Source: Tubiluchus corallicola
Lineage: Eukaryota; Priapulida; Priapulimorpha; Priapulimorphida; Tubiluchidae
Assembly (NCBI GenBank): GCA_030141605.1
Contig: JAQGDQ010002374.1
Coordinates: forward strand, 188,001-252,000
Length of the DNA stretch: 64,000 nucleotides
Direction of reading: 5' to 3'
Position numbers and translations under genes: made by a program. Below the pieces are notes generated by a model, which was given only the letters and a program-made list of their open reading frames with translations, did not search any database and was not told the origin of the DNA. The number at the start of each line of letters is the position of its first letter. The first letter of the stretch is position 1. Below, one piece after another: positions 48,622 through 62,051 of the stretch.

Positions 48622-51600
48622 ATGTCAGCTGAATCAGAAGTGAAGGACCTTGAAGAACAGTTGGCTCACGCTACAGTATCAGTGGACATTGATACAGAAA
48701 TTGTTAGTTTTTCCGGTCGAGGACTTAAACTAGACACAGCCGAAGATGGTGAGTAAGAGTGATGTCTTGTTCTGGCCTGTAACATTCAGTTATTAATTTA
48801 CCAGACTTATTTTTGTGAGTTCATTTTGAATCATAGTTGATGTTTCTAGCTCAAGAAGTTGTTAAGGCAATTCGAGAATGCCATTCATTGAAGGCACTAA
48901 AACTGGAGGGCAACACAGTTGGCGTAGATGCAGCAAAAGCAATTGCGGGTGCACTGAGATCACATTCTACATTCCAGAGGGCGCTGTGGAGCGATATGTT
49001 TACAGGCCGACTTCGATCAGAAATACCACCATCACTGGTAATCTTTAATATTTAAACTCATTGTTGTCATCATCATCATCGTTATTATTTTTACAGCTAT
49101 TAGCATTAACCTATTTTAGTTTAGTTTAGTTTGTGCCATATTTGTTAGTATATAAAAAGCATAAAATAATAAAAAAACACTATACAACACAACTACTAAC
49201 ACACTACATAATCAGCACTTATTATAAAGATGTGTAAGTCGTCGTTGTCGTCGTCATCATCGTCATCGTCATCGTTTTTTACAGCTATTAGTTTAGTTTA
49301 GTTTAGTTTGTGCCATATTTGTTAGTATATAAAAAGCATAAAATAATAAAAAACACAATACAACACAACTACAAACACACTACATAATTAGCACTTATTA
49401 TAAAGATGTGTAAGTCTGTAAGAGGACACACAGAGCAAAGCTACTTACATGTGTTGTACAGCCACACATGTAGATACAGCTCGTAGCCACATTTTGTATA
49501 TAGGTAATTAGCAACAAATTTTAGAACCTTGATTATTTTTGTACCAATCTTTAATAATGTGCATATTTGAGAAGCCAGTACGTCGAATCCCGTTAATACG
49601 ATTTTCACGGAACCAAAATATTTTCTCATATTAAGCGGGTTTCGTGCTATCTGTTACACGTGTTTTTACTTCTAATACAAAATAGCAGTTAACGGACATG
49701 ACATCTGTTCATCGGTCTTTTGTCAGGCAGCATAATTTAAGCTTCTTTACCCCCCCATGTTTTGCATGAGTACAAACTGCAAAATTGTATCAACGATTCA
49801 GTGTGTTACCAATCAGTTACTCTGGTTAGTCTTCGGTATGTTAATACCATGAATGTATAGTCTATAATATACTGGACATCACAATGTTAATGCCACCTAC
49901 ACAACAAAACTTTACTATAGCCGCTGCTATGGTATTACAATTGGACACATGCAAACGAAGGGAAGGGAAGGCAGACAGTTAGAAGAACTAGTTTTAAACT
50001 ATAAGGGCAAATTTTTATCACAGTGGGAAGGCATTTTGGAAACCAACAGTTTGACTGCAGGTAGTTGTCTGTACACTCATTTCAGTGATTAATAATTTTT
50101 AAATTGTAAAAAATTTTAACCCGAAAAAATCCTTCAAAGGAAAAATGTGTTGTAATTAACTCACTCACATTTTATTACTGTCTTATAGAAATCAGTAACT
50201 TTACAGTTTTGCAAGTAAATTTGTAATGAAGTCATTTAAATTTGCACTCTCTCTGGCAAAATGTTGCATTATGATGCATAATGGTTGTAAAAAACTTGTG
50301 GCGGTGGTTACCGTTCCAACAGCTGAAGAGTGTCTAGAGTCTAGACGGGCAAGACGTAGCAGAAATCATATTAAAATATTTATTTGTATTAAAATTATAT
50401 TGGCGGGAATTTGGGAAAGTGTTGTATAAATGGTGTTTTTGCAATAACGAGTTTCGTATTAACCATAAGTGATTTCATAGGTTTTATTATAAGCTTGGCA
50501 GGGACATAATAAATTTGTAGTACTCCCCAGAGTTTCGTTTTAAGCAGAATCATATTACTGGGATTCGACCGTAACTAGCAATTTAACTAGTGATTGGCAT
50601 TTCACTTGTAATTTTGTCCATACAAACAACATACAGTTTGAAAGACATTGAGTTGTATTATTTTTTCTGTGTCTATTGTATTATCTTATCATTGCTGTTT
50701 TATATTGTATGTAGAGGGATCTAGGTAGTGCTATCATAGCCTCTGGAGCCCATCTGGTTGAATTAGATCTTAGTGACAATGCGTTTGGTGCCGACGGCGT
50801 CAATGCTATTGTAGAACTACTAAAAAGCGAGAGTGGATATTCTTTAGAGATCTTACGGTTTAATAACAATGGATTAGGCATTAGTGGAGGAAAGGTATGT
50901 GAATGGTACTAGACCACGATGCATTTATAAGTACACACATTCAAATTGCATTTTAACATTACCTATTAAAATTAAGACACAAAACGGATCTTGTGACAGT
51001 CTCTGTTGCCATTTGCAATGTGTAAAATTAGCACAAAAACAGATATTTCGATATCCCTTCTGCTGCCATTTTCGTTGTGCAATATGACAGATCTTTGACC
51101 AACATGTAGTGGCAATGGAAACTGCCAAAGACCTGTTTTTATGTCTTAATTTTAATAGGTAGATGATATTAAAGGTTAAAATTCCTAATGAATGAGTCTA
51201 TTTAAACTGTTGTGCAATTTTCTAACTTTTAACAATTGTTGTAAATTCAAGCCGTCTGGTCACTATTGTATATGAATATACATTATGTATGTGATGCATT
51301 TTATTTAGTAATAGTTTGCATAAAATACATCGACTTTCTTTATGGAATCATTTTCGTTGTTTTTAGGTCTTATCAAAGGCATTATTAGAATGCCATGAAA
51401 AAAGCACAGAAGCTGGACGTCCTCTAGCACTGAAGGTTTTTATCGCTGGGCGCAATCGATTAGAGAATGAAGGATCAATGGCTCTAGCAGAAGCTTTTAA
51501 GGTTAGATAGTCACCTCAGATTGTATATTGATTTATGTATCTCTTCTATAGTACTCTAGATTGTATATCCTCTATAACACTTTGTGACGTTGCTTTCTTT

Positions 51601-54600
51601 GTTTGAAAGATAGTTAGGGTGACTATAGTTATAGGCTGTAATTAACTTCATTATTATTTGTGTAAGTGAACTTGTGATTCTAATCATGAATTTCTTTTGG
51701 TTGACTGCAGAATAATGATTTCTATATATTAACATGTATTTTTTATGGTACAATAAAGGCTATTGGGACATTGGAAGAAATCTCTATGCCACAGAATGGT
51801 ATCTACCACGTTGGTATTGCTGCACTCTGCGATGCATTTTCCTGCAATAAAAAATTACGAATTCTCAATATGAACGACAACACATTTACGGAGAAAGGTG
51901 CCAAAGAACTGGCTAAGGTGATGTGATAATAGAATTTTTTAGAATGATATCATAAATGGCTACTCAATTATGTGTTCCACTGTTTAGGCTGTAATGGTTT
52001 ACCTTAATTTTCATTGTCATGTCTAATTGTTCAAGTGTTCTCAGCACATATTATCTGCTGCCTTGATGATTTATTTGTTCATTTATGATTATTTATATAT
52101 TATTTACTTATTTATTTACGTTAGGCTTTGTCTTACATGCAAGCGCTGGAAGTGCTAAACTTGGGTGATTGTTTACTGAGAGGTGGCGGTTCATCGGTGC
52201 TTGCAGAGGCGCTAACCGAAGGCCATTTAAATCTACGAGAAATAAATTTGGCTTATAATGAAATTGACCAGACCGGTGGTGTAGCCATTGCTGAAGCCAT
52301 GGTGAATAAAGATAAGATTGAGAGGTTAGATCTGAATGGTGAGTTGAGTTGAGCTGTTTGCTATAATGCACTTTCTTGTTACTTTTTTGCTGGCAGCTTT
52401 TTGCCCAGAGAAGCAAAAGGACAGGACTGTGGAGTTGGTATGTTGAAATCCCAACTCTGACTCTTAAAATTTTGGAAGGTCCAACTCCGACGCCTACCTT
52501 TAAGTAATAGTTTGCAGTACTTTCAATATTTAGCTACAGTGGCATTTTATCACTACCAAGTGAATCTTCGGGCTAGGCTTCTTCTTATGCTTAAGTTCTC
52601 CGAATTTGAGTCTTAATGGTCATAGCTTTGACTCCACAGCCCTGCAATATTAGGGCCAGATAATGTTTCTTAGGGCCAGATAATGTATGGCAGTCATTAG
52701 AGAATTATTTTGTAAACACATTATAGAAGTGGATTTTTCTTACTTCCTAGGCAGAGTTCTGTTAAAACAGCTGCAGTAAAAAACATTGTGCTGACAAGTT
52801 TGGAATCGCTTTGATTTTGTTTAACATTATATAAAACTATGACTGATTGGTTATTGTAGTTGTTTCTTTTTTGGTCTTTCCTGATTTGATTTTACATTTT
52901 GTTAACAATTTCATCTTTTCGTAATACAACTTTGAAGAAACGTGCAAATTCCTGCAGACATCGATATTTTTGCCTTTGTAACATATCTGCATTAGGAAAA
53001 TGTAGCTTCATAATTCAAATAAAATTTTAAAAGTTTGTTACCAGCTTTTTCTAACATTTTCTTTTAACTTTTTCTGAAATAATGCAGTTCATGTAACCTT
53101 TTTCAGGAAACTGTTTTGGCGACGAAGGAATAGATTTGTTAACTGCCATCATGGAGGCTGTAGAAAGGCTTGACGTATTAGCCAGTTTATCGTAAGTGCA
53201 GACAAAATGCACAGCTTAGTTATGTATTATTACTAATGTGTAGAATGTTGCCTGGCTGTTATTGTTACAAGCTTCTCACAAAATAATCTATACCCTTCCT
53301 TCTATAAGACAGGCTCAGTGCAAATTATAATACAAGACACAATGAATATTATTTATCTTTCTGCAGAACAACGTTGCATCAATCTCACAAGATAATAACT
53401 ACTATTGACAAATTTAAAGCGCAACTAAAGAAAGAATTATGTAATTCTTATTCTGATTAACTTCTACCTGTTAAGTTCATTTTCACTTTTTCTGCAGCAG
53501 TCACATATAATGCAGACTTACAAGTAGACTTACAAGTCTCAGCATCTGACTACTCTGCAACACAAGATGTTATTATATATATGTAACATTATATTTTACA
53601 TTATATATACATTATTTTCTAATTATATGTATACATTAGAAAATAATGTATATATAATGTAAAATATAATGTAATATATTTTCTAATGTAATTTGCTTGG
53701 GATGGTAGAATAAACTACTATAAACTATATGAAATTTAGAGTTCTGGGTGTTCAAAGGATTTTCCATTCACAGTTCCATTTCAGTGTTAAAAGTATTTGC
53801 ATTTGTTAATTATTTCCTTAATTAATTATTATTAATGTATTTTTTTACTTTACTCCATTTTTTTTGCATATTACTTTACACCAGCGATGACGAAGGTGCA
53901 CCAGATACAGAAGACGAGGAACAGGAAGATAATTATAGTGACGAAAATGTTTCTGATCACGATGAGGAAGAAATTGAGGAAATTCCTGTTAGATCCTATG
54001 CATCTCCATTAAAAAGAGAGCAAAGTGGAGAGGTAAGGCCTATTTAATTTATTTGTTTGTTTTACTAATGCTGGCATTAAATTGACTCTCCATGACTGCC
54101 TTCAGGTTTTGTTTTTTCTTCGTAATGCATGCACAAAGTTGTCCTAGTGGACCTGATGAGAGAAATTATTGATTTTATTAACCCTTACCCGTTAGCTCCT
54201 TTATTAGCAGTTTCTGCCCTTTTTTGGCTTATATATATAAGTACTGTCTTCCAGATTTCATTTAAAGCATTAAAAAGCATGTATATAATTATAGTGTCCA
54301 GGCTTATGCTATATTTTCATCTTTTCCAGGTAATAAGCCACGAAGACCCACTTACGGCTTCACTGGAAAAGTTGAAAATATGATGAAGCTTGAACTGACT
54401 GAATTTAATTTAAAGCGTAATCATTCTGTCCAAATATAAACACTGGTTGACTGATTTTATGTATTTATTTGTGTGATCAAAGTAACTAAAGTAATTCTGA
54501 ATCTTAGGACATTTATGTAACATATGGTATTGCTCAACAGATTACTGTACAGAAAATTTTGTATATGTTTGCCAAGTTAGTCATTTCTAGAGGAAAGAAA

Positions 54601-57600
54601 TTGCCATGTTTAGTAGTTTTCATACTGCTCTTAACTAAGATGTAGCGCACCAATAAAGCTAGAGTAGTCTGTATATGTCGTAAAATCTTTTAACTAGAGC
54701 AAACAATTTCCAAGTGCCATATATACTTATTGCGCCTTTTTTGATTTCTAAGATTACGTTAGAAATAAAACCCTTTTCTTCTTTTCAACAATTTTATGCA
54801 ACTCGGGTAATCAAAATTTCTAACGAATTTCAGTACATGTAATTACACTGCCTGGAAGTTTGCAATTATTTAATAGATAGCAATGCATCATTGTTGTACA
54901 CTTTGCCCTGCCTTAGACTGTAATATCAATAAGCAGTATTTTGAATACCGAATACTGAAGCAACCATTTTATTATACTTCCAACATCTTACTCTGTAATG
55001 GAAGAAAGTTAGTTTATCCAGCTGTAAATAATTTAAATGTTCTTAATTGTTTTTAAAATGTCAGGTAAGTACACAATATATTTTGGTTTTATTAAGTTTA
55101 ATTATGCATTTTTTAAATAAATGCATTTGTAAATAACTGAACAATGTTTGCATAGTAGCTTTTGGGAATAATGAAATACATAAGTGTATATGCATACTAG
55201 AAAGAAAAATCTAATGATTTTTAAGAATGTATCACCAAAGTATTAACGTACGTACGTACATACTCTTACCGCACACAAATTTTTTGTTGTCTCACTTTAT
55301 TTACATGACTGAAGGTCCCTGAACTCATGTATATTAGTTGAGTTGTAATAAACTTCTACATCATAATGCTCGTGTATTATCGTATTTAGCTTGATTCTGT
55401 TTTTTTCTGTTTTCACCTTTATACTATATTTGTTTTCAAGCAACAAAGGCTCAGCTTCATAAAGCCGTTACTAAGTCAACAACGTCTTACAATTGGTTTA
55501 GTGATTGTAATGACATTAATTTAGTGACTGTGTGAAACCGGCCCCCTGTCTTCTCCAGTGCTTTCTGAACCTGATTCTTCATACTCACATTGAACAATGT
55601 TTCTTTAGGCGAAAAAGTATCAGTTTTACAAATGCTTTTTACAAGATTGCTTTTCGAAACAGTTTTAAAATTTAGCCATCCGGAATGTTAACATATAGCA
55701 GTTTTTGGATATACGAAAAAATGCTTTACGTTTGGAATTGTTTATTCTACATCCTATTAATTTGCAAAAAGGAAAACGTATACATACGAAACTGGATTAA
55801 GCCAAGATAAACTGCTGGGAACATTTACATAGACATAAGTGTGGTAACTCAAATTTTCAAAATATTTTGAAATGACAAATTTTCTCGTCATTCAAAATGT
55901 TCATTCATACTTCAAAATGTATATTGCATATGGGAAGCTGTAGTGAGCATTTATGATCTGTTTTATAGTAGTTTTTTGTGTGTGTGTCAGCCTCTGATTT
56001 CAAGCTTAATGCTGCAGTTAATGAGTAAAGTTGATGCTCAGGCAATTTACACATACTACCAAAAAACTGACGCTAAGGCAACTCGACTATACTAGTAAAG
56101 AGTGACGCTAAAGCAATTCACACTTGCTACTAATCCTTAATGTTGTTATTCACATTGATTGAGTTAAAAGTTGTAATTTCAAACTATTTTCTCATAGATG
56201 TGCAAGTAATGAATGCAGCTTCGTATTAAGTGAGATGCATTATATAATTTTGTTTATTACAGGTACAAGCCGAGTCTTGTACTGTGGAGAGATTCCTAAA
56301 GTCACCATCAGCTGCTCGACTGCTGGGTCTTGGAGATGATCGTGTGGAAAAGATCATCAATCACATTGGTGTAAGTTATTAAACACTGAGTACTTTGCAG
56401 TTGTACAATCAGGTCACTATGACTAGCAATTTTTAGTTATCTAATTTTTTATGCAATATTTTATATGCAAATTCTGTAACAGAACAGACATTAGTTGATA
56501 ATTGTGTGTTTTAATATATTCTGTGATCACTGCGTAAAATTTCATATCCTTATTTCTTTCAAATAATGCAATTTGAAAACAATTCCGAATCTGCATAATT
56601 CATTAGTAACCTGAATTTCAGTGTAATTAATGAAAAATCACAAAGGTAAAAATTTTGCTTGCAAATTTTCGATTTGCATTCAAATCATTGTCAATCTGTT
56701 TCCTGCTGCATGCTTTATGTGCAGCATCTATATAATAGTTCTGTGTAATTAGCATTCTCAATGGTGGGTATTGTGGACAAGTTAGAATTAACTATCAAGA
56801 TATGTGTTTATAATTATATGCACTAAAGTTTTGAAGTTGAATCAAACTTAAAATTGTATATAGCACAGTCGTATATTAACAACTTCAAATATGCAAGCAT
56901 ATGTTTAATTTGTTTATTTGGATCTTAGACGTTTGTAAATTTAATTCAGATTTGATCTGATGCTTATAGTTTATTATATGCATGCCATCTTTTAATTTTC
57001 TATTAGGTAGTAAACGGTGGATTATTACCTTCAAAGTTATTGCACAAGCTGATGTTATTTATACAATTTTTTTAATTTTTTAAGTGTTCACAAAATGACT
57101 GTCTGAAAAGGTTTTACCTGTCAACTTCTAACATAATGCACATAAAAGTGATGATGTCTTACAAAATAATGAAAAATACTAAAATATTACGTTCATTTAG
57201 TTATCATTTGTAAACCAATCAGTTTTCTGCAGTCGGGTTAATTCACATCGACTTCACACTCAAATATACTCATATACATGGCTTTTTATAAATCTTTGTA
57301 ATTCTCACTTTTTATTTGCAATCTTGCATAAATTTTCAAGTTATTAGTATTAGTAATGAAAGAGCTATGGAGTTAATGTAATTAGCGTTTTAGTGGTAAA
57401 GCAACTATGTAACTAGTTTAAAGTATATTTTTAAGTGAGAAAGAAACCTTACATTCACAAGTACATTTATATATTTATTAAACAAGTATACAGGTAATTA
57501 ATCAAATGCTAATTGGCTAACAGAATAAAACTTTTAAAGCCTTTCAGAAAGTAAATTCATCACTTACGAATTCCATTACCAATTACAAAATAATTACTCT

Positions 57601-59728
57601 ATAGATAACAACAAAACTGAGCCGGTTATGTAACTTGTTGAAAACTGAGTGTGAGAAAGGGTGTGACAAATTGGTTATGATCTGTTCGATGTTGCTGTAG
57701 AACTATAAGAATAGAATGAACGATGATAAGGCTAATGAAAGAAAGACAAGCCTCAGTGTTGGGATGATGAGAACGCAAGAATCTATATAATTTGCTCTGT
57801 AAAGTAGAATTCGGAGAATGTAATAGATTCTGTAAATTTAATTTCATTAATTAAAGCACCCACTGTATAGTTCGTACAACTATGTAATTAGTGCTGTAGG
57901 TAGTCTTTGCACTTTGTCTGCAGTAGTTTTCTCTCGGCACCTAACTCAGCAATTTTTTCTGCTTCAGGAAAAACTTGACGAATCCGACACAGTTGTTTCA
58001 GTTTTTATGAAATTGTCTTCAACAGCTGGTGGGACAGATCCAAATGTTTATCAAGCTGTCATTGATACCACAGGTCAGTGAACCTGTTTGATCATTTAAA
58101 TACGTCTGTCTATTGTTACTCGTTGGATTAAATTAAGTTTTGCAGGTGGTGACAGTTTGACTGTTGTTGTCCAGTAAATGGTAGTCAATCTTGTCTCGGT
58201 TACTGACTCCACGCACCCTGTACGGTATCTACTACACTGTTCTATCCTTTTGTTTCTCTCATCATTTATTCTTACTTATTAGAGTTTAAATTAGAAAGAA
58301 ATCGTTTTTCATAACCAACAAAAATTTCTTCTCTTGTTACCAGGGTCTATGAAGTACTGATTACCTTATTTACAATGTATTTGTTAGGACTGAAAATATG
58401 AGAGCTCTCCTGAGACTTGTCATCTTTAACATAAAAAACGTAGTACCCTTTACAGTCTCAATGATTATATATTTTTTCTATTTTGTATATTATATAAGAA
58501 TGTAAAATCATTGAGGCTATAAAGGCATTACATTTTTTATGCTATTTGTTAGCTGTTTTTCTTTGTTTAAAATGGCTGCCTTGAGTTTTTTACAATGTGT
58601 TTATAATCTATTAACAGCTTTTCTGTTTTCAGATGTTCTGTTTAGCAAAGCGTTTCAAGAACAGGAACTAGATGGCTTGTTATTTTCGAACTCATTGTTA
58701 GTGCATCTGGGTTTAATAAAGGTACTGATTTAGTTTAATAATTTACGACTGTCATTTGTAATTCCTATGTTTATACTGAAGCTTTGTACATGGCTAATCA
58801 TTATTTTCGTTTTTCTTAGTTTGATTCAAATGGAGAATTTAATGAATACGTCTTGCGTATCACAATATCATTCAGCAAATCACAATATTGTCGTCAAAAC
58901 TCAAAACTGTTATACTTTTCATTTATTTATTATTTATTAAATACATCCACAACAATCATTACAGCATAGCACTTCCAAAGAATTTAATAACATATTTATT
59001 ATATACCCATGATGCCAAGCTGCAAATAACCCGTGGTCTACTCAAGAAGTAAATACTTGTTGACAGCATCCCAAATGAATGTGTAATGGCTCTCAGAATT
59101 CTTGTGGTGAAGTCAACCAATTTAAGTAATTATTAGAAGAGATAGAGCTGTACCATTTCTTTTTGCAGAGCGAGGATAAAAATTTTCAACCAGTTGTCAA
59201 TCTACAAGGAACACTAACAGTTCTGCAACACGTCGTTAAGCAACCATATTATCCAAAGACAAGCAGAGAAATTCTTCAAACATTTCTGGGAAGGTAGGCA
59301 GTCTTGTTGGTTTTAGTGATACAGTCTAACATCATAATGAATGCTAATAGAAGTCCACCAGTAGTAGCGTCAGCACAATGGAATTATTTGCAAGGAGCTG
59401 CTCTGTGTCAAAAACTAATGTCACTTTATAAGCAAAATTGAGTAAGAAAATATAGAGTATATTTTTTAGTAAATTAAGGCTCATTTTTTTCTTAAACTGT
59501 AGTGAACTTGAATGCATAAACTCAAAGTTGCTTACTCGCTGAAGCATAGCATGGGGTTGTGAAGCTAGCACATACCACCAAATGCCATACTTATATTAAT
59601 ACTATAGTTATATTACCACCGTACCACACTTATATTAATTATGTTGCGGTTTTTGCAGGCCTTCAAAAACTCTTGATGCATTCACAAAACAACGTCACAG
59701 CTTGATAGAGACACTGTATCAATACTGA
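48622..59728 (+). CDS. RANGAP1: RanGAP1, Ran GTPase-activating protein
   Basis: Thirteen coding exons: 48622-48748, 48850-49037, 50715-50894, 51367-51501, 51759-51917, 52125-52338, 53107-53191, 53885-54032, 56263-56370, 57968-58073, 58633-58721, 59169-59293 and 59659-59728. All are phase-consistent, giving 577 aa (human 587). RanGAP1 stimulates GTP hydrolysis by Ran in the cytoplasm, driving nuclear transport. The LRR domain (residues 1-360) holds [67 protein letters not shown] and [10 protein letters not shown]. An acidic stretch (about 363-400) follows, then the C-terminal domain (412-577) with [12 protein letters not shown], in which IKSE matches the SUMO-acceptor site of the vertebrate protein, and a conserved end ([11 protein letters not shown]). 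AATAAA occurs at 60354. Confidence 0.96.
49093..49420. repeat. Tandem duplication, 188-bp period, with GTC/ATC trinucleotide run
   Basis: ACAGCTATTAG...TTTAGTTTAGTTTGTGCC at 49093 recurs at 49281. Each copy is preceded by a CATCAT/GTCGTC run (49067-49080 and 49231-49275), so the trinucleotide repeat is part of the unit and has expanded in the second. RanGAP1 intron 2. Confidence 0.9.
49576..50578. mobile_element. Non-autonomous DNA transposon with ~25-bp TIRs
   Basis: CAGTACGTCGAATCCCGTTA at the left is matched in inverse at the right by TTACTGGGATTCGACCGTAA. Inner sub-repeats (GTTTCGT, TATTAA) also recur. No transposase is seen; the frame at 50226-50429 is not recognisable. It fills most of RanGAP1 intron 2. 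Confidence 0.7.
52422..52644. mobile_element. hAT-type MITE
   Basis: CAGGACTGTGGAGTTGG at the left and TTTGACTCCACAGCCCTG at the right are inverse copies of the CAGGGCTGTGGAGTCGG terminus known from many hAT MITEs; 223 bp. No clean 8-bp target duplication is visible. RanGAP1 intron 6. Confidence 0.75.
53586..53672. repeat. Perfect 38-bp inverted repeat with 11-bp loop
   Basis: The left arm 53586-53623 and right arm 53635-53672 are exact reverse complements, very AT-rich. In RanGAP1 intron 7 it would form a long hairpin in RNA or a cruciform in DNA. No target duplication was noted. Confidence 0.95.
54330..54383 (+). CDS. RANGAP1: Probable alternative 3'-terminal exon of RanGAP1 (short isoform)
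   Basis: After CTTTTCCAG a phase-0 frame reads [17 protein letters not shown] and stops (TGA 54381-54383). The preceding RanGAP1 exon ends in phase 0 at 54032, so splicing in this exon gives about 429 aa: the LRR domain plus acidic tail without the C-terminal domain, close in build to fungal Rna1p. AATAAA words at 54652 and 54774 could end this transcript. There is no in-phase donor that would join it to the next exon. Confidence 0.5.
   Translation, partial: VISHEDPLTASLEKLKI
54652..54657 (+). terminator. Candidate intronic poly(A) signal in RanGAP1
   Basis: AATAAA about 270 bases after the TGA of the candidate terminal exon 54330-54383. A second AATAAA is at 54774. Confidence 0.4.
55449..55543. 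mobile_element. Short palindromic MITE, copy 2
   Basis: Inverse-orientation relative of 42431-42536: GCTCAGCTTCATAAAGCCG at the left and GTGTGAAACCGGCC at the right, with GTTACTAAGTC inside. RanGAP1 intron 8. Confidence 0.75.
58430..58541. repeat. Imperfect inverted repeat (~36-bp arms)
   Basis: CATAAAAAACGTAGTACCC...CAATGATT (58430-58475) pairs with AATCATTGAGGC...ATTTTTTATG (58506-58541) with several mismatches. RanGAP1 intron 11, about 90 bases before the exon at 58633. It may be a foldback element. Confidence 0.7.
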
Positions 59729-62051
59729 CTTCACAAGCTTCTGCACCTTCAATTTATCTTTGCAAGCCGATGCAAGTTAAACTTACAGCAGAAAACGTCT
59801 CAAGTGAGCCAACATAAACAGTGCGATTTCTCCTTCCAGGATTTTAAAAGTGCAAATGTGAACAACTCATCTCTAAATGTAAAGGGCTTAGCTGCTTAAA
59901 ACTTTATGCTTTGGTGAGACTCAAGTGTGGTGTTGCCGGTGTTGTACATTTTTGGTGAAAATACAAGTGTTCTGGAGGCACAAAGCGTACAATATGATAT
60001 GAAATAACACTATCATGACCAGCGTCTAATGATTTATAATGAAATGTCATTCACATGTGGCATTACCTTGCAACTTTATTCCTCTACAGAAGAAGCATCC
60101 TAAGTAAGGCATAGTTACATTCCAGTTTTGCTGCAAAGTGTGAAATCCACCAACAAAAAAGCAGTAAGCTTATTGTTGTACTGTACTTAACTATACACAT
60201 ACACAAGCTTCTAAGTTGAAGCCATCTTAAAATTACCTTCTCGCAGGCCGAATGTAATAGTGATGCATAACTTGTGATAAAATTCTGTCATTAATGAAAT
60301 TTCCTATCTTTATTGGAAGGGTGAAATTCATTTTATTGATCTTTTGTCATAATAATAAATTCTAAGCTTCGTAATAACATACTAAAGTGGCATTTATCAG
60401 ACATCCAGGATGCATATGCGTTATCCACTTGCGGAACTGTTATGTACATAAAAATTTATAGGAAACAGCTGCAGAAAAAATAATGCATAACGCAAGTCTG
60501 ATAAACGGAGCATATTCTGCATAATGCAGCCGCATTCCGGATGTCTAGTAAACGTCACTTAAGCTGGTTGACAAGTCCTGGATCTGGGTACTCTGCTTCT
60601 GTAATTAGAATGTCTGGGATAAATACAAAATTAAGAATCAGTGGGGAGGGAGAAGGAGCAGAAACAGAGAAAGAGAGCATAAGGGAAAAGAAACAGGGGG
60701 AAGCAAATAATTAAAAAAAAGATAAGGGAGAATAAGGAATCTACGAGTGAAGAGACTGTGTCACCTCTGAGTTCTTAAAGCCAACTCTGTATCCAAGACG
60801 AAGTTTTGTTAGTAAGACATGCGGAAAATTGAAAACAGTAAATTTGAATTTGTCTTATGGTTTTATACTAGTTGCTCATAGCAAAAAGTCTGTCTGTCTG
60901 CAACAAACTGTCTCACACAAAATTTACAAATGCACCGCAACAACCTATTGTACTAAAATCCCACACAATGGCAGGATGAGTGTGGGACAGAGTGTGAGCA
61001 CATTTAAGCAAAATCTAAGTGTGTGACAAAGTTGGTAAATCAAGTTACAGACAAACTTTGCAGCATGTGCACCAAGTATTAGTATTTGATGCGTTATGTT
61101 GCCGATGCATTTAAAAATGTACATGTGAAATGGATTTCACTCAGTAGTGTGATGGCTGTAAAAGGAAAGCAACTTTATCTGAAAACATGAGCACAGCGAA
61201 AAACATGAACTAGGAGCAATTAATTTTAAAAAGACATTTTATTGTAACAACAAATTTTTGTCTTAGTATATATGATTCTTTGCAAAATCCTCATGACAAT
61301 CTAATTGGCAAATTATTATTACTTTAAAACTTTGCAATATAACTTTGCTTGTGAAATTTAGTGGGAAATGTCCAGATGTTTGGAAATAATTTAAGGTTGT
61401 CACAAGGCATGTACGGTTATAATTTAGCATTTAAATTTCAGTCAATAACAAAGCTTGAAATGCTGCTGGCAAAAAATCAGTTTACTTGGTTTTTGCATTG
61501 CCTGATATCTGATTACTTTGCCCAATGGGACAGGACGCAAGAACAGTATGAAATTATCATTAGTTGTCCTACCCTACTATGTAAAACGTATGTTCGCTAA
61601 CGGCAGATGCTAATTGAATCATGCATCATTCACTTAAATTGTTTGGCTAATTAAAGCAAAACAGAACGTGTTTGTCCTTTTGTTGCATGAATTCTGGCAA
61701 ACACTGAAGCAACCGAATGCACAAAAATCATTCTCCATTTACAGTATGTGCAAATACATGCACATCAGGTCCTTTAACAATTTACATATTGCCACTGGAA
61801 GAAGCCAGTGAAACGCATCCATTCACAAAAGACACTAGAAAACATTTATTCAGAGTTGAAGCTGCATCAGCAATTTTGTAAGAAATACGTACACAGGTAA
61901 CTTTGAATTAACGAGCTTTTCCACTTTCCTACACCTTTCGTCCTTTCCTGGAGTTTTTCTCATATAATAAGTGCATGTCACTGTAGGCAGAACACTTAGG
62001 CAGCACAAGCCTTGCCATATAATTAAGCTATTGACACATTTCTACCACGTT
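59729..62051. other. Convergent intergenic region of RanGAP1 and PRPF3
   Basis: This holds the 3' UTRs of two genes that point at each other. AATAAA at 60354 is a likely RanGAP1 end. A purine-rich (GGGAGAAGG/AGAAAGAGAG) tract lies at 60640-60740. I see no further gene; the frames at 60829 and 61361 are not supported. Confidence 0.5.
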
